In this document: positions 36,765 through 46,727 of the stretch, in pieces
How the letters are laid out: each line of letters begins with the position of its first letter
How positions within the stretch are numbered: the first letter of the stretch is position 1
DNA from: Beijerinckiaceae bacterium
Lineage (GTDB): Bacteria; Pseudomonadota; Alphaproteobacteria; Rhizobiales; Beijerinckiaceae
Length of the DNA stretch: 64,000 nt
Assembly: GCA_947453205.1 (NCBI GenBank)
Contig: CANGFT010000019.1
Span: 1 to 64,000 of the forward strand
Reading direction: 5' to 3'
The notes under the pieces: generated by a model
What the model was told of the DNA's origin: nothing
Seen by the model: only the letters and a program-made list of their open reading frames with translations
The model's database searches: none
Translations under genes and position numbers: made by a program

Positions 36765-37529
36765 TCAGTGGATGGTCTGACCGCCATCCACGACCATGGT
36801 CGCGCCTGTGACGAAGGAGGCGGCGTCCGAGACCAGAAAAGCGATGACGTCGCCGATCTCGTCGCACTCAGCCGGGCGGGCGAGCATGATGCGCGCCCGC
36901 ACCGCATCCATGTTCACCAGCCCCTTGTCGACATAGCCCTTGTAACGTGGCGAGAGGGTGGAGCCGGGGCAGACCGAATTCACCCGCAAGCCCTGCGGGC
37001 CATAGTCGATCGCGAGCTGGCGCGTGAGATTCACGACGCCGCCCTTCGTCGCGCAATAGACCGGCATTTTCGCATTGCCGATGACGCCGAAGGTCGAGGC
37101 GACATTGACGATGGAAGGCGCCTTGGCGCGCAGCAGCATCGGGATGAAGTCGCGGCACATGAAATAGACGCTGTCGAGGTTGGTCGCCATCAACTCGCGC
37201 CACCGCTCCGTCGGCAATTCGTGGAGGGTCGCGGAGAAATTGTTCCCCGCATTGTTCACAATGGCCTTCACTTCAAGGCCGGACTGCTCAACCCATTGAG
37301 AGAGGCGTCCGACATCTTCCTCGCGCGAGACGTCGGCGACAAAGATCTCGCATTTCCACCCCTTTGCGCGAAACTCGGCCTGCGTGGCGAGCAGGGTCGA
37401 TTCGGTGCGGCCGACGATGACCGAGGTCGCGCCCATCTCGCACAGGGCTGCGGCGGCGGCTTTGCCTATCCCCGCGCCGCCGCCGGTGATGACGACAGCC
37501 TCGCCCTGCATCTTCAGTTTTGACAACAT
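36765..37529 (-). CDS. Short-chain dehydrogenase/reductase (SDR)
   Basis: 254 residues with GGGAGIGKA near residue 17, NNAGNN near 92, NVASTFG and YCATKGG, so the Ser-Tyr-Lys catalytic set is complete. IVGRTES at the end of the second strand (Arg) suggests NADP. It lies 24 bases downstream of the enoyl-CoA hydratase on the same strand, and the two look like one operon for a hydratase-dehydrogenase step. GGAGG precedes ATG 37529. Confidence 0.88.
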   Translation of the reverse strand: MLSKLKMQGEAVVITGGGAGIGKAAAAALCEMGATSVIVGRTESTLLATQAEFRAKGWKCEIFVADVSREEDVGRLSQWVEQSGLEVKAIVNNAGNNFSATLHELPTERWRELMATNLDSVYFMCRDFIPMLLRAKAPSIVNVASTFGVIGNAKMPVYCATKGGVVNLTRQLAIDYGPQGLRVNSVCPGSTLSPRYKGYVDKGLVNMDAVRARIMLARPAECDEIGDVIAFLVSDAASFVTGATMVVDGGQTIH

Positions 37530-37553
37530 GAAAAAAAGCCTCCGTCAGGCGGT

Positions 37554-38396
37554 TCAGACGTCGTCGCGCTTGAAGTCGAGGTTGGGGCCGCCCTTCTGGC
37601 TCTTCAGATAGGCGCCGACATCACCCAGCGGATCCATGGCGCGGCGCAGGCGCTGACCCACGAGCTGGTCGAGCTGGATAGCCTGCGACAGCGTGAGGTC
37701 GCGGCCCATCTGGGCGGTGATCTTGTGGTGCTCGAGCGGGGCCAGATGGCGCGAGCCGATCTCGCGGGCGATCTTGGTGGTCTGAGCCTCCAGCTCGGCG
37801 GCGGGCATGGTCATGGAGATGATGCCGAGCTGATCGGCCTCGACGCCCGACAGGTTGCGGCCGACCAGAGCGATGAAGGACAGCTTCTTGATCGGCACGC
37901 CGCCATGGAGAAGTGTTGAAGTGACCAACTGCCCGAAACTGCCGCGCAGAATTTCGGGCATGCCAAGCTGCGCATCCTCAGCGGCGAAAACGAGATCGTG
38001 ACAATTCATGATGCCGAGGGCGCCGCCCAGACAATAGCCATGGACCTGCGCGATCATGATGCGCGGGAAGCCACGCAAGGCTTCAGCGAGCTGAATCGTC
38101 GGGGTAGGTCGATCCCAGTCGAGCAGGGGACCATCGCTGACGCTCTTCAAAAAGTTGAGGTCGAGGCCCGAGGAGAAGCAGGGGCCGGCGCCGCGCGTGA
38201 TGACGGCCTTGATCTCCTTGTCCGCACGAACGATTTCTAGCGATTGCATGAAGGCCTCGCACATCGCCTCATTCCAGCAATTGCGCTTCTCGGGGCGATT
38301 GAGGGTGATGCGCGCGACGCCCGCATCCTCAAGCCGGTCCAGGATGAGCTCAGGCCAAGTCTTGATATTGATCCAGTTATCCGCAGTGGCGGTCAT
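37554..38396 (-). CDS. Enoyl-CoA hydratase/isomerase family protein
   Basis: 280 residues, crotonase fold. LNRPEKRNCWNEAM, the oxyanion-hole segment GPCFSSGLDLN and HGYCLGGALGI are all present. A Glu in PEILRGSFG is at a usual catalytic position. It acts on a CoA thioester, with the SDR downstream as a probable partner. ATG 38396 (MTATADNW) has GGGAGGA upstream. It is divergent from a TctC gene at 38567. Confidence 0.9.
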   Translation of the reverse strand: MTATADNWINIKTWPELILDRLEDAGVARITLNRPEKRNCWNEAMCEAFMQSLEIVRADKEIKAVITRGAGPCFSSGLDLNFLKSVSDGPLLDWDRPTPTIQLAEALRGFPRIMIAQVHGYCLGGALGIMNCHDLVFAAEDAQLGMPEILRGSFGQLVTSTLLHGGVPIKKLSFIALVGRNLSGVEADQLGIISMTMPAAELEAQTTKIAREIGSRHLAPLEHHKITAQMGRDLTLSQAIQLDQLVGQRLRRAMDPLGDVGAYLKSQKGGPNLDFKRDDV

Positions 38397-38566
38397 GTCG
38401 TCCTCCCATGTTTGTTGGGCGCCATCAAAGACAAGACCGCCCCATCCGTCAATGCCGCCGCGAGGAAAAGTGAAGCATCTTGCCTGCTGCGCCTCTTGAG
38501 GCCATGATCGCTGCAAACAGCAAAGAGCGCGCGGCCGGACCAGCGCGGAATCGGTGAGGAAATGCG

Positions 38567-39619
38567 ATGAAGAATGTCTCCCTGGCGCTGCTTGCCACGC
38601 TCGCCGCCTGCCCTGCGCTGGCGGCTGATCCGGTCGCTGATTTCTACCGGGGCAAGCAGATGCAGTTCATCATCCGCACCCCGCCGGGCGGAGACTATGA
38701 TTCTTATTCTCGCATGCTCGCTCGCCATATGGGGCGCCACATACCGGGCTCGCCCACGATCTCGCCCATCAACATGCCAGGGGGTGGCGGAATCATCGCA
38801 GCCAATCACGTAGGCCAGATGGCGCCGAAGGATGGCACGATCCTGACCATGGTGAGCCAGGGCCTGCCGATCGACCAGGCGCTGCAGCTCAATCCGAGCC
38901 TGCGCGTCGACATGCGCAGCTTCAACTGGGTCGGCAATCTCGTGAACGCCAACCAGCTTCTGGTTGTCTGGCATACATCCAAGGTCAAGACGCTGGAAGA
39001 AGCGAAGAAGACTGAGACCCTGATCGGCTCGACCGGCGCAGGCTCGGTTTCGGTGCAGCTGCCCGCCTTCTATAACAATCTGCTCGGCACCAAATTCAAG
39101 ATCATCATGGGATATCCCGGCGGTCAGGAGGTCGATCTCGCCATGGAGCGCGGCGAGGTCGATGGGCGCGGCACCAACACCTATACGGGCTATCAGACCT
39201 CAAAGCCCCAATATCTCAGCCAAAAGCTCATCATCCCGCTCATCCAGGTCGGACTTGAGCGCGAGCCGGAGCTTCGCGACACGCCGCTGCTGCTTGAGCA
39301 ACCCGTGAAGGCGGAGGACAAGCCCTTGCTGGAGTTCATGTCGAAGGCGATCACCGTCGGGCGCCCCGTGGCGACGACGCCGGGCGTGCCGGCCGATCGG
39401 GTCGCCGCCTTGCGGAAAGCCTTCATGGAGACGCTCGACGACCCCGAATTCATCGCCGAAGCGAAGCAGCAGAACGCGGAAGTCCGCCCCATGACGGGCG
39501 AGGTGCTGGAGAAGACCATTCGAGAACTCATCGAAGCACCGCAATCCGTTCGCGACAGGGTCAAGATCGCGCTGCAGCCCAAGGCGAGCGACACGCTGGA
39601 ATCCGCGCCGAAGCGGTGA
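38567..39619 (+). CDS. TctC/Bug-family solute-binding protein (group B)
   Basis: 350 residues: signal peptide ending ALAA-DPVADFYRG, then the Bug fold (RTPPGGDYDSYSR, INMPGGGGIIAANH, GSTGAGSVSVQLPAFYNN). The last two motifs recur in the gene at 51342-52412, making them a paralogous pair distinct from the group A receptors. GAGGA precedes ATG 38567. The next gene, 168 bases on, is also a solute-binding protein. No transporter membrane subunits are adjacent. Confidence 0.88.
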   Translation: MKNVSLALLATLAACPALAADPVADFYRGKQMQFIIRTPPGGDYDSYSRMLARHMGRHIPGSPTISPINMPGGGGIIAANHVGQMAPKDGTILTMVSQGLPIDQALQLNPSLRVDMRSFNWVGNLVNANQLLVVWHTSKVKTLEEAKKTETLIGSTGAGSVSVQLPAFYNNLLGTKFKIIMGYPGGQEVDLAMERGEVDGRGTNTYTGYQTSKPQYLSQKLIIPLIQVGLEREPELRDTPLLLEQPVKAEDKPLLEFMSKAITVGRPVATTPGVPADRVAALRKAFMETLDDPEFIAEAKQQNAEVRPMTGEVLEKTIRELIEAPQSVRDRVKIALQPKASDTLESAPKR

Positions 39620-39787
39620 GCATCGACAGCATCCATCAACGTTCAAATCCCACAATGCAGGAGTAATCGCCTGCGATGAGGCGGCGCTTTGCATGACCGC
39701 AGTGTTGATCGTTCACGAAATGCGATAGCGCTTGCGCGCAGCTTCAAATTCCCCCTAGACTTGGCAAAAAAGCAGGGAGGGCAAAGC

Positions 39788-40846
39788 GTGGAAAACGTCA
39801 AAGCCAGTGGTTTATTTTCGATCAACCGCCGCGCCATGATGGCGATGACTGCGGCCGGAGTATTGACGCCGCGGACGGCGCTCGCAGCCGACAAGGTCAA
39901 CATCGCCATTTCCAATTCAACGGGCGACTTCGCCATTCTCGTGGCGTTGAAGAAGGGCTATTTCGCCGAAGAGGGCATCGAGGCCAATGGCGTCGTCTTT
40001 GACTCCGGCGGCAAGATGATCGCGCCGCTTGGCTCCGGCGAGATCGATGTCGCAACGGGATCGGCGAGCGCTACGCTTTTCAACGCTGTCGCGCGCGGCA
40101 TCAAGATCCAGATCGCCTGCGGCAACGGCAATGCTCGACCGGGCTACGGTCATCAGGTGCTGATCGTGCGCAAGCAGCATGTGGATTCTGGTCGATACAA
40201 GACGCTCGCGGATCTCAAGGGCATGAAGGTCGCCCTCCCCGGCCCGGGCACAGGCGCGACGTCTACGATCAATCAGGGCCTCAAGACCGTCGGCCTGTCC
40301 TTCAAGGACATCGAACCGACCTATCTCGCCTATCCCCAGCATGTGACCGCAATGGCCAATGGCGCTGTCGACGCAGGCCTCACGACCGAGCCTGCGGCCA
40401 CCTATGCTGTGGAGCAGAAGATCGCGGTCAAGATCATGACCAACGATCAATATTACCCGAACTCCGACGCCACCCACATCATCTATTCATCGCATTTTGC
40501 GGAGAAGCGGCCGGAGGTCGCCAAACGCTTCATGCGGGCGTTCATCAAGGCCATGCGCTTTTATGATGGGGCGCTCGCCGATGGCGGCCTGAAAGGCCCC
40601 AATTCAGACGAGGTCATCAAGATCCTCATGGAGTTCACCGACCTCAAGAACCCCACGCTTTATAAGACCATGCATACTCAGGGCTCGAACCCTGACGCGC
40701 GGCTCAACTGGGACAGTTTGCGCACCGACTTCGAGTTCTTCAAGACTCAGGGCTGGATCGAAGGTCAGGTCGACATCAACCAGACCGTGAACACATCCTT
40801 CGCGGACGCAGCCCTGAAAGAACTCGGACCCTACGTCCGCAAGTAA
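39788..40846 (+). CDS. NitT/TauT-type ABC substrate-binding protein
   Basis: 352 residues. The N-terminus SINRRAMMAMTAAGVL has a paired arginine and looks like a Tat-type export signal. The mature part (NIAISNSTGDFAILVALKKGYFAEEGIE) is typical of SsuA/TauA/NrtA/ThiY-like receptors for sulfonates, nitrate or pyrimidines. The start is GTG 39788, with GGGAGGG seven bases upstream. No permease or ATPase gene follows. Confidence 0.87.
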   Translation: MENVKASGLFSINRRAMMAMTAAGVLTPRTALAADKVNIAISNSTGDFAILVALKKGYFAEEGIEANGVVFDSGGKMIAPLGSGEIDVATGSASATLFNAVARGIKIQIACGNGNARPGYGHQVLIVRKQHVDSGRYKTLADLKGMKVALPGPGTGATSTINQGLKTVGLSFKDIEPTYLAYPQHVTAMANGAVDAGLTTEPAATYAVEQKIAVKIMTNDQYYPNSDATHIIYSSHFAEKRPEVAKRFMRAFIKAMRFYDGALADGGLKGPNSDEVIKILMEFTDLKNPTLYKTMHTQGSNPDARLNWDSLRTDFEFFKTQGWIEGQVDINQTVNTSFADAALKELGPYVRK

Positions 40847-40853
40847 GTCAGAA

Positions 40854-40880
40854 AATCTCCCCGCCAACGGCGGGGAGATT
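40854..40880. terminator. Bidirectional hairpin between convergent genes
   Basis: AATCTCCCCGCC pairs perfectly with GGCGGGGAGATT around AAC. It sits between the stops of the NitT-type receptor (+) and the cytochrome protein (-). Only a short T-run follows on the plus strand; the minus strand has TTTTC. Confidence 0.8.
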
Positions 40881-40891
40881 CGTTTGTGAAC

Positions 40892-43036
40892 TCATTTCGC
40901 CAGAGGATCAGGCCGCAACTGGAAGTGAGCCGCGAAGGGCTTTGTGCCCTTGCCGCCTTCCATATGCCAGGGCACGCGGTCGCCATTGGCGGCCCACAGG
41001 CCCCTGCCCTTCCAGCCAGCGTTGGGATCATCGATGCGGCCGTCAAAGCCCTTGGCGTAGAAGCCCAGGGGATAGGGCACCCGCAGCGAGACCATCTTTC
41101 CGTCCTTGCCGAGGGCGACGAGGCCGTCCATCAGATTGGCCGTGGACATAGGCACATCCTCGCCCATGCCGAAGATGTTATGTTGATCGACCCACGAGTA
41201 ATAGCTCGATTCCGCGCTGTTCTCGCCGATGCCTTTGAAGCCGGGACCGGGATATTGATAGAAGGTCCAGCCTTCAGGGCAATGATCGCCAGTGGCCTTG
41301 GGACCATTCAGCGGACCCTTGCACTTGCGACGATCGAAGGCGCCCATATGGCCGCTGGCCAGCGACGTCCAGACCACGCCCTGCTTGTCGATGTCGCCAC
41401 CGCGCGGACCAAAGCCGGGCAGCGGCACATTGTAGATTTCGGTGATGGCGGTGTTGGTGGGATCAGCCCCCAACTCCACGCGCGCCACCGCGCCGGGGAA
41501 CCCACGGAAAGTGCCCCAGATCGAGCCATCCGCAGGACTGGGCATGACGGCGTAGAAGGAGCCGTTGATGCGCTTGTCCTTACCCTCGGTGACCGGTTGA
41601 TTGGGCTCGACATATTCGCCGCGCTTGCCGTCGCCGCTTGTGTCGAGCACGAACGGCGTCCAGCCCTGCGCGCGCTTGATGTCATGGGTTTCATCGAGCA
41701 GCTTGGTGTTGATCCAGCCAGCGACATTCTGGGCGCCAGACACCCAAAGGGTCTCATTCCCGTCGAAACCGAATTGCACATGATGGGAGCCGAAGCAGGT
41801 CTGATAGGCCTCATATTTCTGCGTGGCCGGATCGAACATCGTCACGCGACGATTGGTGCGGTCGAGCGGAAAGACCTTGGCGGAGGGATGGTCGCCACCC
41901 TTCTTGCACCAGTCGGGATTCTCAGGAACATGGCCAGTTGCGGCAAGCCAGAGTCGGCCCTTCCGGTCGAACATGGAATTATGATTGTTCGCCTTGCTGT
42001 CCCAGATGTCCTCATCGCCCCAATAGGCGGAGGGCTGAAGAATATGCACCGACCCTGCATTGCCGGGACCAAGCGCCAGCGGCATCTCGGCGGTGACAGG
42101 CAGCTTGAAATTCGACGCCACATTCTTCACGGGATCAAGAATGGGCATGTCGTTGCTGGCATGTTCGCTTTGTCCATATAACGGACCGTAGGCGTTGACC
42201 GTGGGATAACGCTTGTCGGAGGCGATGAGGTCGTGCAGATATTGCTTCTCATTATGCCAGTCACGCAAAGTGACGACGATGTTGCGCTCGACGCCCTGCG
42301 GACGGGTTGGCTTTGAGTGCGGCAACTCGCCGTTGGCGACACGCTGCGTCCAGTCGCCGAGATATTTCAGCGGAACCGAATTCAACTCCCCGGCGATGAG
42401 GTTGACCATGCTCTCGCCCGCCTGCCCCGACTGAATGCGTCGCATCCAGGCCTCTTCGTGGCTGGCGAATTCGCCAAAGGCCTTTGGAATGGTGCGCGTA
42501 GCAAGCTGCCCCAACTGATGGCAGCCGACGCAGCCATTGTTCTTCATGATGTTGATATAACTGTTCTGCGTATGGTTCTTGGGAATGTCCGACGTCCCGC
42601 CGAACTGGTCGGCCGCGGGAATGTTCATCATCGAATACCAGTAGATGGCCGGATAATATTTCGCCGCCTCCGCCTCATTGGGCGCAACGACGGCCGTATG
42701 GTTGACCAGCTTGCCGGGCTCACTCTTGACCTTGGCGGAATCAACGAGGCCATAGCCGCGCACCCAGACATCGTAATTGGCCTTCGGCAGATCGGGGATG
42801 ACATAACGGCCCTGATCGTCAGTGACGACGATGCGGATGAAGCGCACGCCAAGCTCGCGCGTCTCGGCGATGACCCAGACCCCCGCCTCCGGTCCCTTGG
42901 CGCTGGTGACCACGCCGCCGATGTCGTCATCATCGATGGCGGGGGCGGGGGCCTGCGCCATAAGCGGCGAGGCCCACAGCAACGCAGCCGTGGAGATGGA
43001 GGCCGCCAGGCGGCGGATTGCAGTGGATCGGTTCAT
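40892..43036 (-). CDS. Periplasmic cytochrome c / beta-propeller protein with carboxypeptidase-regulatory-like domain
   Basis: 714 residues. Signal peptide ending LMAQ; residues about 35-105 form a carboxypeptidase-regulatory-like (Ig-type) domain (GVVTSAKGPEAGVWVIAET). A single heme-binding motif NGCVGCHQ follows near 160, then a long beta-propeller resembling virginiamycin-B-lyase repeats (GRLWLAATG, FDGNETLWVSG, SIWGTFRG, GVVWTSLASG). Such proteins may be quinoprotein-like or heme-linked dehydrogenases, but the family has no clear assignment. ATG 43036 has GGGAGGG upstream. It is the last gene of a probable minus-strand operon. Confidence 0.82.
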   Translation of the reverse strand: MNRSTAIRRLAASISTAALLWASPLMAQAPAPAIDDDDIGGVVTSAKGPEAGVWVIAETRELGVRFIRIVVTDDQGRYVIPDLPKANYDVWVRGYGLVDSAKVKSEPGKLVNHTAVVAPNEAEAAKYYPAIYWYSMMNIPAADQFGGTSDIPKNHTQNSYINIMKNNGCVGCHQLGQLATRTIPKAFGEFASHEEAWMRRIQSGQAGESMVNLIAGELNSVPLKYLGDWTQRVANGELPHSKPTRPQGVERNIVVTLRDWHNEKQYLHDLIASDKRYPTVNAYGPLYGQSEHASNDMPILDPVKNVASNFKLPVTAEMPLALGPGNAGSVHILQPSAYWGDEDIWDSKANNHNSMFDRKGRLWLAATGHVPENPDWCKKGGDHPSAKVFPLDRTNRRVTMFDPATQKYEAYQTCFGSHHVQFGFDGNETLWVSGAQNVAGWINTKLLDETHDIKRAQGWTPFVLDTSGDGKRGEYVEPNQPVTEGKDKRINGSFYAVMPSPADGSIWGTFRGFPGAVARVELGADPTNTAITEIYNVPLPGFGPRGGDIDKQGVVWTSLASGHMGAFDRRKCKGPLNGPKATGDHCPEGWTFYQYPGPGFKGIGENSAESSYYSWVDQHNIFGMGEDVPMSTANLMDGLVALGKDGKMVSLRVPYPLGFYAKGFDGRIDDPNAGWKGRGLWAANGDRVPWHMEGGKGTKPFAAHFQLRPDPLAK

Positions 43037-43129
43037 ATATCCCTCCCAGGATCGGCCCCCTTGAACGGGGACAGCAAAACAAAATGCTACACGAAGTCGG
43101 CTGATTGCCAAGAGACAAAGAGCCGGCGC

Positions 43130-44164
43130 CTAGCGGCAACCGGGCTTCTGGCTGGCCGCATTGCTCGGCTTGAAGGGCCCCAGCGCCGCGTTGGCGGCCG
43201 CGGCGAAGGAGGTGTCGAGCACCTTCGCCATAGGCTGCTTTTCCGGCAAGACGCCCTGCTCCACATACCAGGACTGGATGTCATCAAGCGATCCGGCGTT
43301 GGCCTTGCCATCGACGCTTCGCGCGCCCCAGTTATAGGTCTCCAGCGCCTTCACGTCGCGGCCGACGCCCGAGCGCACGATGCGATCGGCCATTTCCTGC
43401 CTGTTTGGACCATTGTGATAGGCGTCGCAATAATCCCGCGCGCCGCGCAGCAACGCGGTGAAGAAGGCTTGCGCCTCCTTGGGATGCTTCGTCGCCCAAT
43501 CCGTATTGTACATGACGACGGAGAGGACGAAGGGCTTGGGCGTGACGACATCATCGACATTCACCCATTGATGGCCAAGGCCCATCTGCGGAATTTCGGT
43601 CGACCAGGGGGCGGGCATGGCGAAAGCGTCAACCGCCTTGCTCTCGAAGGCCGCGAGCATCTGGGGGAAGCCGACCGTCTTGACGGTGACGTCCTTCAGA
43701 GACAGGCCGCCGCTCTCGAGCGCCCGCGCCGCCTCATAGAGGGAGATGGAGTTCGGCGCATTGGTTCCAAGCACCCTGCCTTTGAAATCTGCGATGGACT
43801 TGACCTGATCCTTGAGGTCCGACCGCAGCACGATCCAGTGGCCCACGGGCGTCGAGACATTGTCCATGGCGATGCGGACCGGCAAACCCTGGTGCACGCC
43901 ATTGAAGAAGCTCGCGCTGACGCCGCCCTCCACGATCTGCAGCTCCTCGCGCGCCAGAAGAACCACGAAGCTTGCGGAGGCGTCGAGATAATTGACCTCC
44001 ACATCAAGACCAGCCTCGCGGAAATAGCCTTTCTCAACCGCAGTGTTGGTGGCGCCCACGATCATCGTGCGCGTCAATCCCAGCTTGATCTTGGTCTGGG
44101 CGGAAGCTGTGACAGGCGCGAGCGCCAGAGCGGCCGCAAGCGCCACGCAAGGCCAGATCCTCAT
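43130..44164 (-). CDS. NitT/TauT-type ABC substrate-binding protein
   Basis: 344 residues with a signal peptide (IWPCVALAAALALAP ... ASA). Mature motifs KLGLTRTMIVGATNTAVEKGYFREAGLDVEV fit the SsuA/TauA-type receptors. The C-terminus has an isolated Cys. GGGAGGG precedes ATG 44164. It sits between the FAD monooxygenase (29 bases upstream) and the cytochrome protein (93 bases downstream), pointing to delivery of the operon's substrate. The membrane subunits are missing. Confidence 0.87.
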   Translation of the reverse strand: MRIWPCVALAAALALAPVTASAQTKIKLGLTRTMIVGATNTAVEKGYFREAGLDVEVNYLDASASFVVLLAREELQIVEGGVSASFFNGVHQGLPVRIAMDNVSTPVGHWIVLRSDLKDQVKSIADFKGRVLGTNAPNSISLYEAARALESGGLSLKDVTVKTVGFPQMLAAFESKAVDAFAMPAPWSTEIPQMGLGHQWVNVDDVVTPKPFVLSVVMYNTDWATKHPKEAQAFFTALLRGARDYCDAYHNGPNRQEMADRIVRSGVGRDVKALETYNWGARSVDGKANAGSLDDIQSWYVEQGVLPEKQPMAKVLDTSFAAAANAALGPFKPSNAASQKPGCR

Positions 44165-44193
44165 GTTTCCCTCCCTCTGTTTTATCTTGTCTG

Positions 44194-45369
44194 TCACATT
44201 CTGGCCGCCGCCGACGCCCAGTCCTGGCCGGTCGTGGCGTCATGGACAAAGATCCATTCGCGGCTGATGGGCGGCGGCGAAGGCGTCATCTTGTTATTGA
44301 GATATTGCTGGCGGGCCTGCAGGACCACGCGATTGGCGCGCGGCCGCCGCTCCGCCTCATAGGCCTTCAAGGCGGCGACGACGTCCGCGCGCCCCGCGTC
44401 GAGGTGGCGGGCGAGCGCATAGGCGTCCTCGATGCATATTGCGGCGCCCTGCGCCAGGGTCGGCATCATGGGATGCGCGGCGTCTCCGAGCAGAGCAATG
44501 CGCTCCTGCGTCCATGTCTCGATGGGATCGCGGTCATACAGGCCCCATTTGAAGACCGTATCGAACTTGTCCATCAGGGCCAGGAGCTCGGGATTCCAGC
44601 CCGCGAAAGCATCCTTCATTTCCTGAACGGAGCTTGGCACGGTCCATGATTCCTCGCCCCACTGGTCCATGAAATAGCCAGCGAAGAAATTGAGAACCTT
44701 GCCGGCGCGGATCGGATACATGATGACATGGCCCTTGGGCCCGAGGAATCCGCAATATTGAGTGCGTGGGGAAATCCCGGCGCGCCCGAAGAATTCCGGC
44801 GCCTCCTCGATCGGGATCATGCCGCGCCAGCCGATCTGGCCGGTGTAACGCGGTCGGTCGGCGCCAAACAGAAGCTCGCGCACCTTCGAGCGAATGCCAT
44901 CGGATGCGATGACCAGATCCGCCTCGATCTCTTCGCCGCTCTCGAAGCGAACCGCAGCGCCGCCCGCCGTGTTGCGCACCGCCGCCGCAGTCATGCCGAG
45001 ATGGACGTGTTTGGCGGACACCCTGTCGACCATCAGCGAATAGAGATCGGCGCGATGAGCCATGAGATATTTGGCGCCGAATTTCTTCTCTGCGCCCAGC
45101 TCTTCACGCGCGCGAACGGCGCCATCGTTCCAGTTGAGCGAGACGAACTCCTTCGCATCATAGGAAAAGGAGAAGATCTTGTCGCGAAACCCCAGCGCAG
45201 TGAGAACGCGCACCGCATTCGGGCCAAGCTGAAGGCCCGCGCCCACCTCCCTGAGCTCCGCTGAACGCTCGTAGACCTCGACGTCAAAGCCGCGTTCCTG
45301 CAAGGCGCAGGCGGCGGTCAAACCGCCGATGCCGCCTCCGACGATGGCGATCTTCAATGCACGCGCCAA
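44194..45369 (-). CDS. FAD-dependent monooxygenase (salicylate/6-hydroxynicotinate type)
   Basis: 391 residues. FAD motif VGGGIGGLTAA at about residues 10-20, GAGLQLGPNA near 44 and GDAAHPMMPTLAQGAA in the C-terminal third. Overall it resembles salicylate 1-hydroxylase and 6-hydroxynicotinate 3-monooxygenase, which decarboxylatively hydroxylate aromatic acids. The start is TTG 45369, with GGAGGAA correctly spaced; there is no ATG nearby. It follows the LLM gene by 167 bases in the same direction. Confidence 0.87.
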   Translation of the reverse strand: MARALKIAIVGGGIGGLTAACALQERGFDVEVYERSAELREVGAGLQLGPNAVRVLTALGFRDKIFSFSYDAKEFVSLNWNDGAVRAREELGAEKKFGAKYLMAHRADLYSLMVDRVSAKHVHLGMTAAAVRNTAGGAAVRFESGEEIEADLVIASDGIRSKVRELLFGADRPRYTGQIGWRGMIPIEEAPEFFGRAGISPRTQYCGFLGPKGHVIMYPIRAGKVLNFFAGYFMDQWGEESWTVPSSVQEMKDAFAGWNPELLALMDKFDTVFKWGLYDRDPIETWTQERIALLGDAAHPMMPTLAQGAAICIEDAYALARHLDAGRADVVAALKAYEAERRPRANRVVLQARQQYLNNKMTPSPPPISREWIFVHDATTGQDWASAAARM

Positions 45370-45536
45370 AGCTTTTCCTCCTGTGCGTCGGGCATTCTGG
45401 GATGCCCTTGAAACCTCGATAATCTGCGCTCACAGCCCCGCATTTGCAACCATGCGCATGCCGAACGCGCGCGCCCAACACCGAACGGGGGACCATCACG
45501 CTGACGATCCGCCTGCCTGAATTTTTTAACTGACGA

Positions 45537-46703
45537 TCACTCGGCCGCCTGCGCGGGCCAGGCACGATTGATGCAGGGGCCAAGATCCTTCAGGCGGGGC
45601 ATGACCTCCTGCGCGAACATGCGAATGTTCTTCATCGTCTTTTCATGACTGAGATAACCGCACTGCATCATCATCAAGAGATGATCGAGGCCGCCGACGC
45701 GATCATACAGCTGGCGGATCTGCAGCTCGACCTTATCTGGCGTGCCGGCGATGAGGATGTGGTTCTCCCGCAGATACTCGAGGCCCTGCGCGCGAACCGC
45801 ATCGGTGCGGCCGGTGTAGGCGCCTTTGAGGGCCTGCACATTATATTCAAGCCCGACATAGCCCGGCACATTGCGGAACTGCGGTTCGGCCTTGGTGCGC
45901 ATGTACCAGGCGATTTCATCAGCATTGGCCATGGCTTCTTCATCGGTTTCAGCAACCGAGACGAAGGCCATATAGGCGAGGCCCCCTGGCACGCCGTTGT
46001 CGACATAGTTGGCGCGATAATGGTCAAAGAGCTGACGCACCTTGGCATGGGGCTGCACAAAGGTGGCGTAGACATGCCCCTCCTGTGCGATTGTCTTCAG
46101 GTTCTCGAAATCATTCGAGCCGGTGACCCAGATGCGCGGACGCGGCTGCTGATAGGGGCGCGGCCAGATATTGATGTTGCGGCGATGCCAGAAACGCCCT
46201 TCGTAATTGAAGGGGCCATCGTGCATGGTCCAGGCCTTGGTGACCATGTCGATGCCTTCCCACAGACGCTCATTGGTCATGGTCGGGTTGGTGTTGGCGG
46301 CGAAGATCTCATAGGTCACGCCGCGCACCATGCCGCATTCGACGCGCCCGCCAGATATGCAGTCGACCATCGCCATTTCTTCGGCGACGCGGATGGGATC
46401 GTCACGATTGGCGAGGGAGTTTCCGAGCACGAGCAGCCGCGCATTCTTCGTCTGGCGCGCGAGAATGGCGAGCGACAACGGCGCCGCGACATCAATGCAG
46501 ACCACTGATGAGCGGTGCTCATTGACCATCAGGTTGAGGCCCATATCGTCGGCATAGCAATATTCGTCGAGATAGCGGTTCAACAGCTGATGGCCGATCT
46601 TGGGATCAAACAGCTTGCTGGGCATGGTCAGGCGCATGGACGACATCTCGTCATGCGGGGGCAGATGCGGATAGGGCATCTCGGTGAAGTAATAATAATC
46701 CAT
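45537..46703 (-). CDS. LLM-class flavin-dependent monooxygenase (cassette copy 2)
   Basis: 388 residues, luciferase-like. It shares VNEHRSS, LVLGNSLANRDDPIRVAEE and NINIWPRPYQQPRP with the LLM enzyme at 33772-34971. It is 24 bases downstream of an alpha/beta hydrolase, the same arrangement as copy 1. GGGGAG precedes ATG 46703. It likely performs flavin-dependent oxygenation in a pathway that also uses the downstream FAD monooxygenase. Confidence 0.88.
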   Translation of the reverse strand: MDYYYFTEMPYPHLPPHDEMSSMRLTMPSKLFDPKIGHQLLNRYLDEYCYADDMGLNLMVNEHRSSVVCIDVAAPLSLAILARQTKNARLLVLGNSLANRDDPIRVAEEMAMVDCISGGRVECGMVRGVTYEIFAANTNPTMTNERLWEGIDMVTKAWTMHDGPFNYEGRFWHRRNINIWPRPYQQPRPRIWVTGSNDFENLKTIAQEGHVYATFVQPHAKVRQLFDHYRANYVDNGVPGGLAYMAFVSVAETDEEAMANADEIAWYMRTKAEPQFRNVPGYVGLEYNVQALKGAYTGRTDAVRAQGLEYLRENHILIAGTPDKVELQIRQLYDRVGGLDHLLMMMQCGYLSHEKTMKNIRMFAQEVMPRLKDLGPCINRAWPAQAAE

Positions 46704-46727
46704 GGTGCGTCTCCCCTACTTTGACAG

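Noticed and set aside
40886-44362. Two long plus-strand open frames (40886-42181 and 42317-44362) opposite the cytochrome and receptor genes
   Set aside because: Both are antisense to proteins with signal peptides, a CxxCH site and good ribosome-binding sites. The plus-strand translations resemble no protein.
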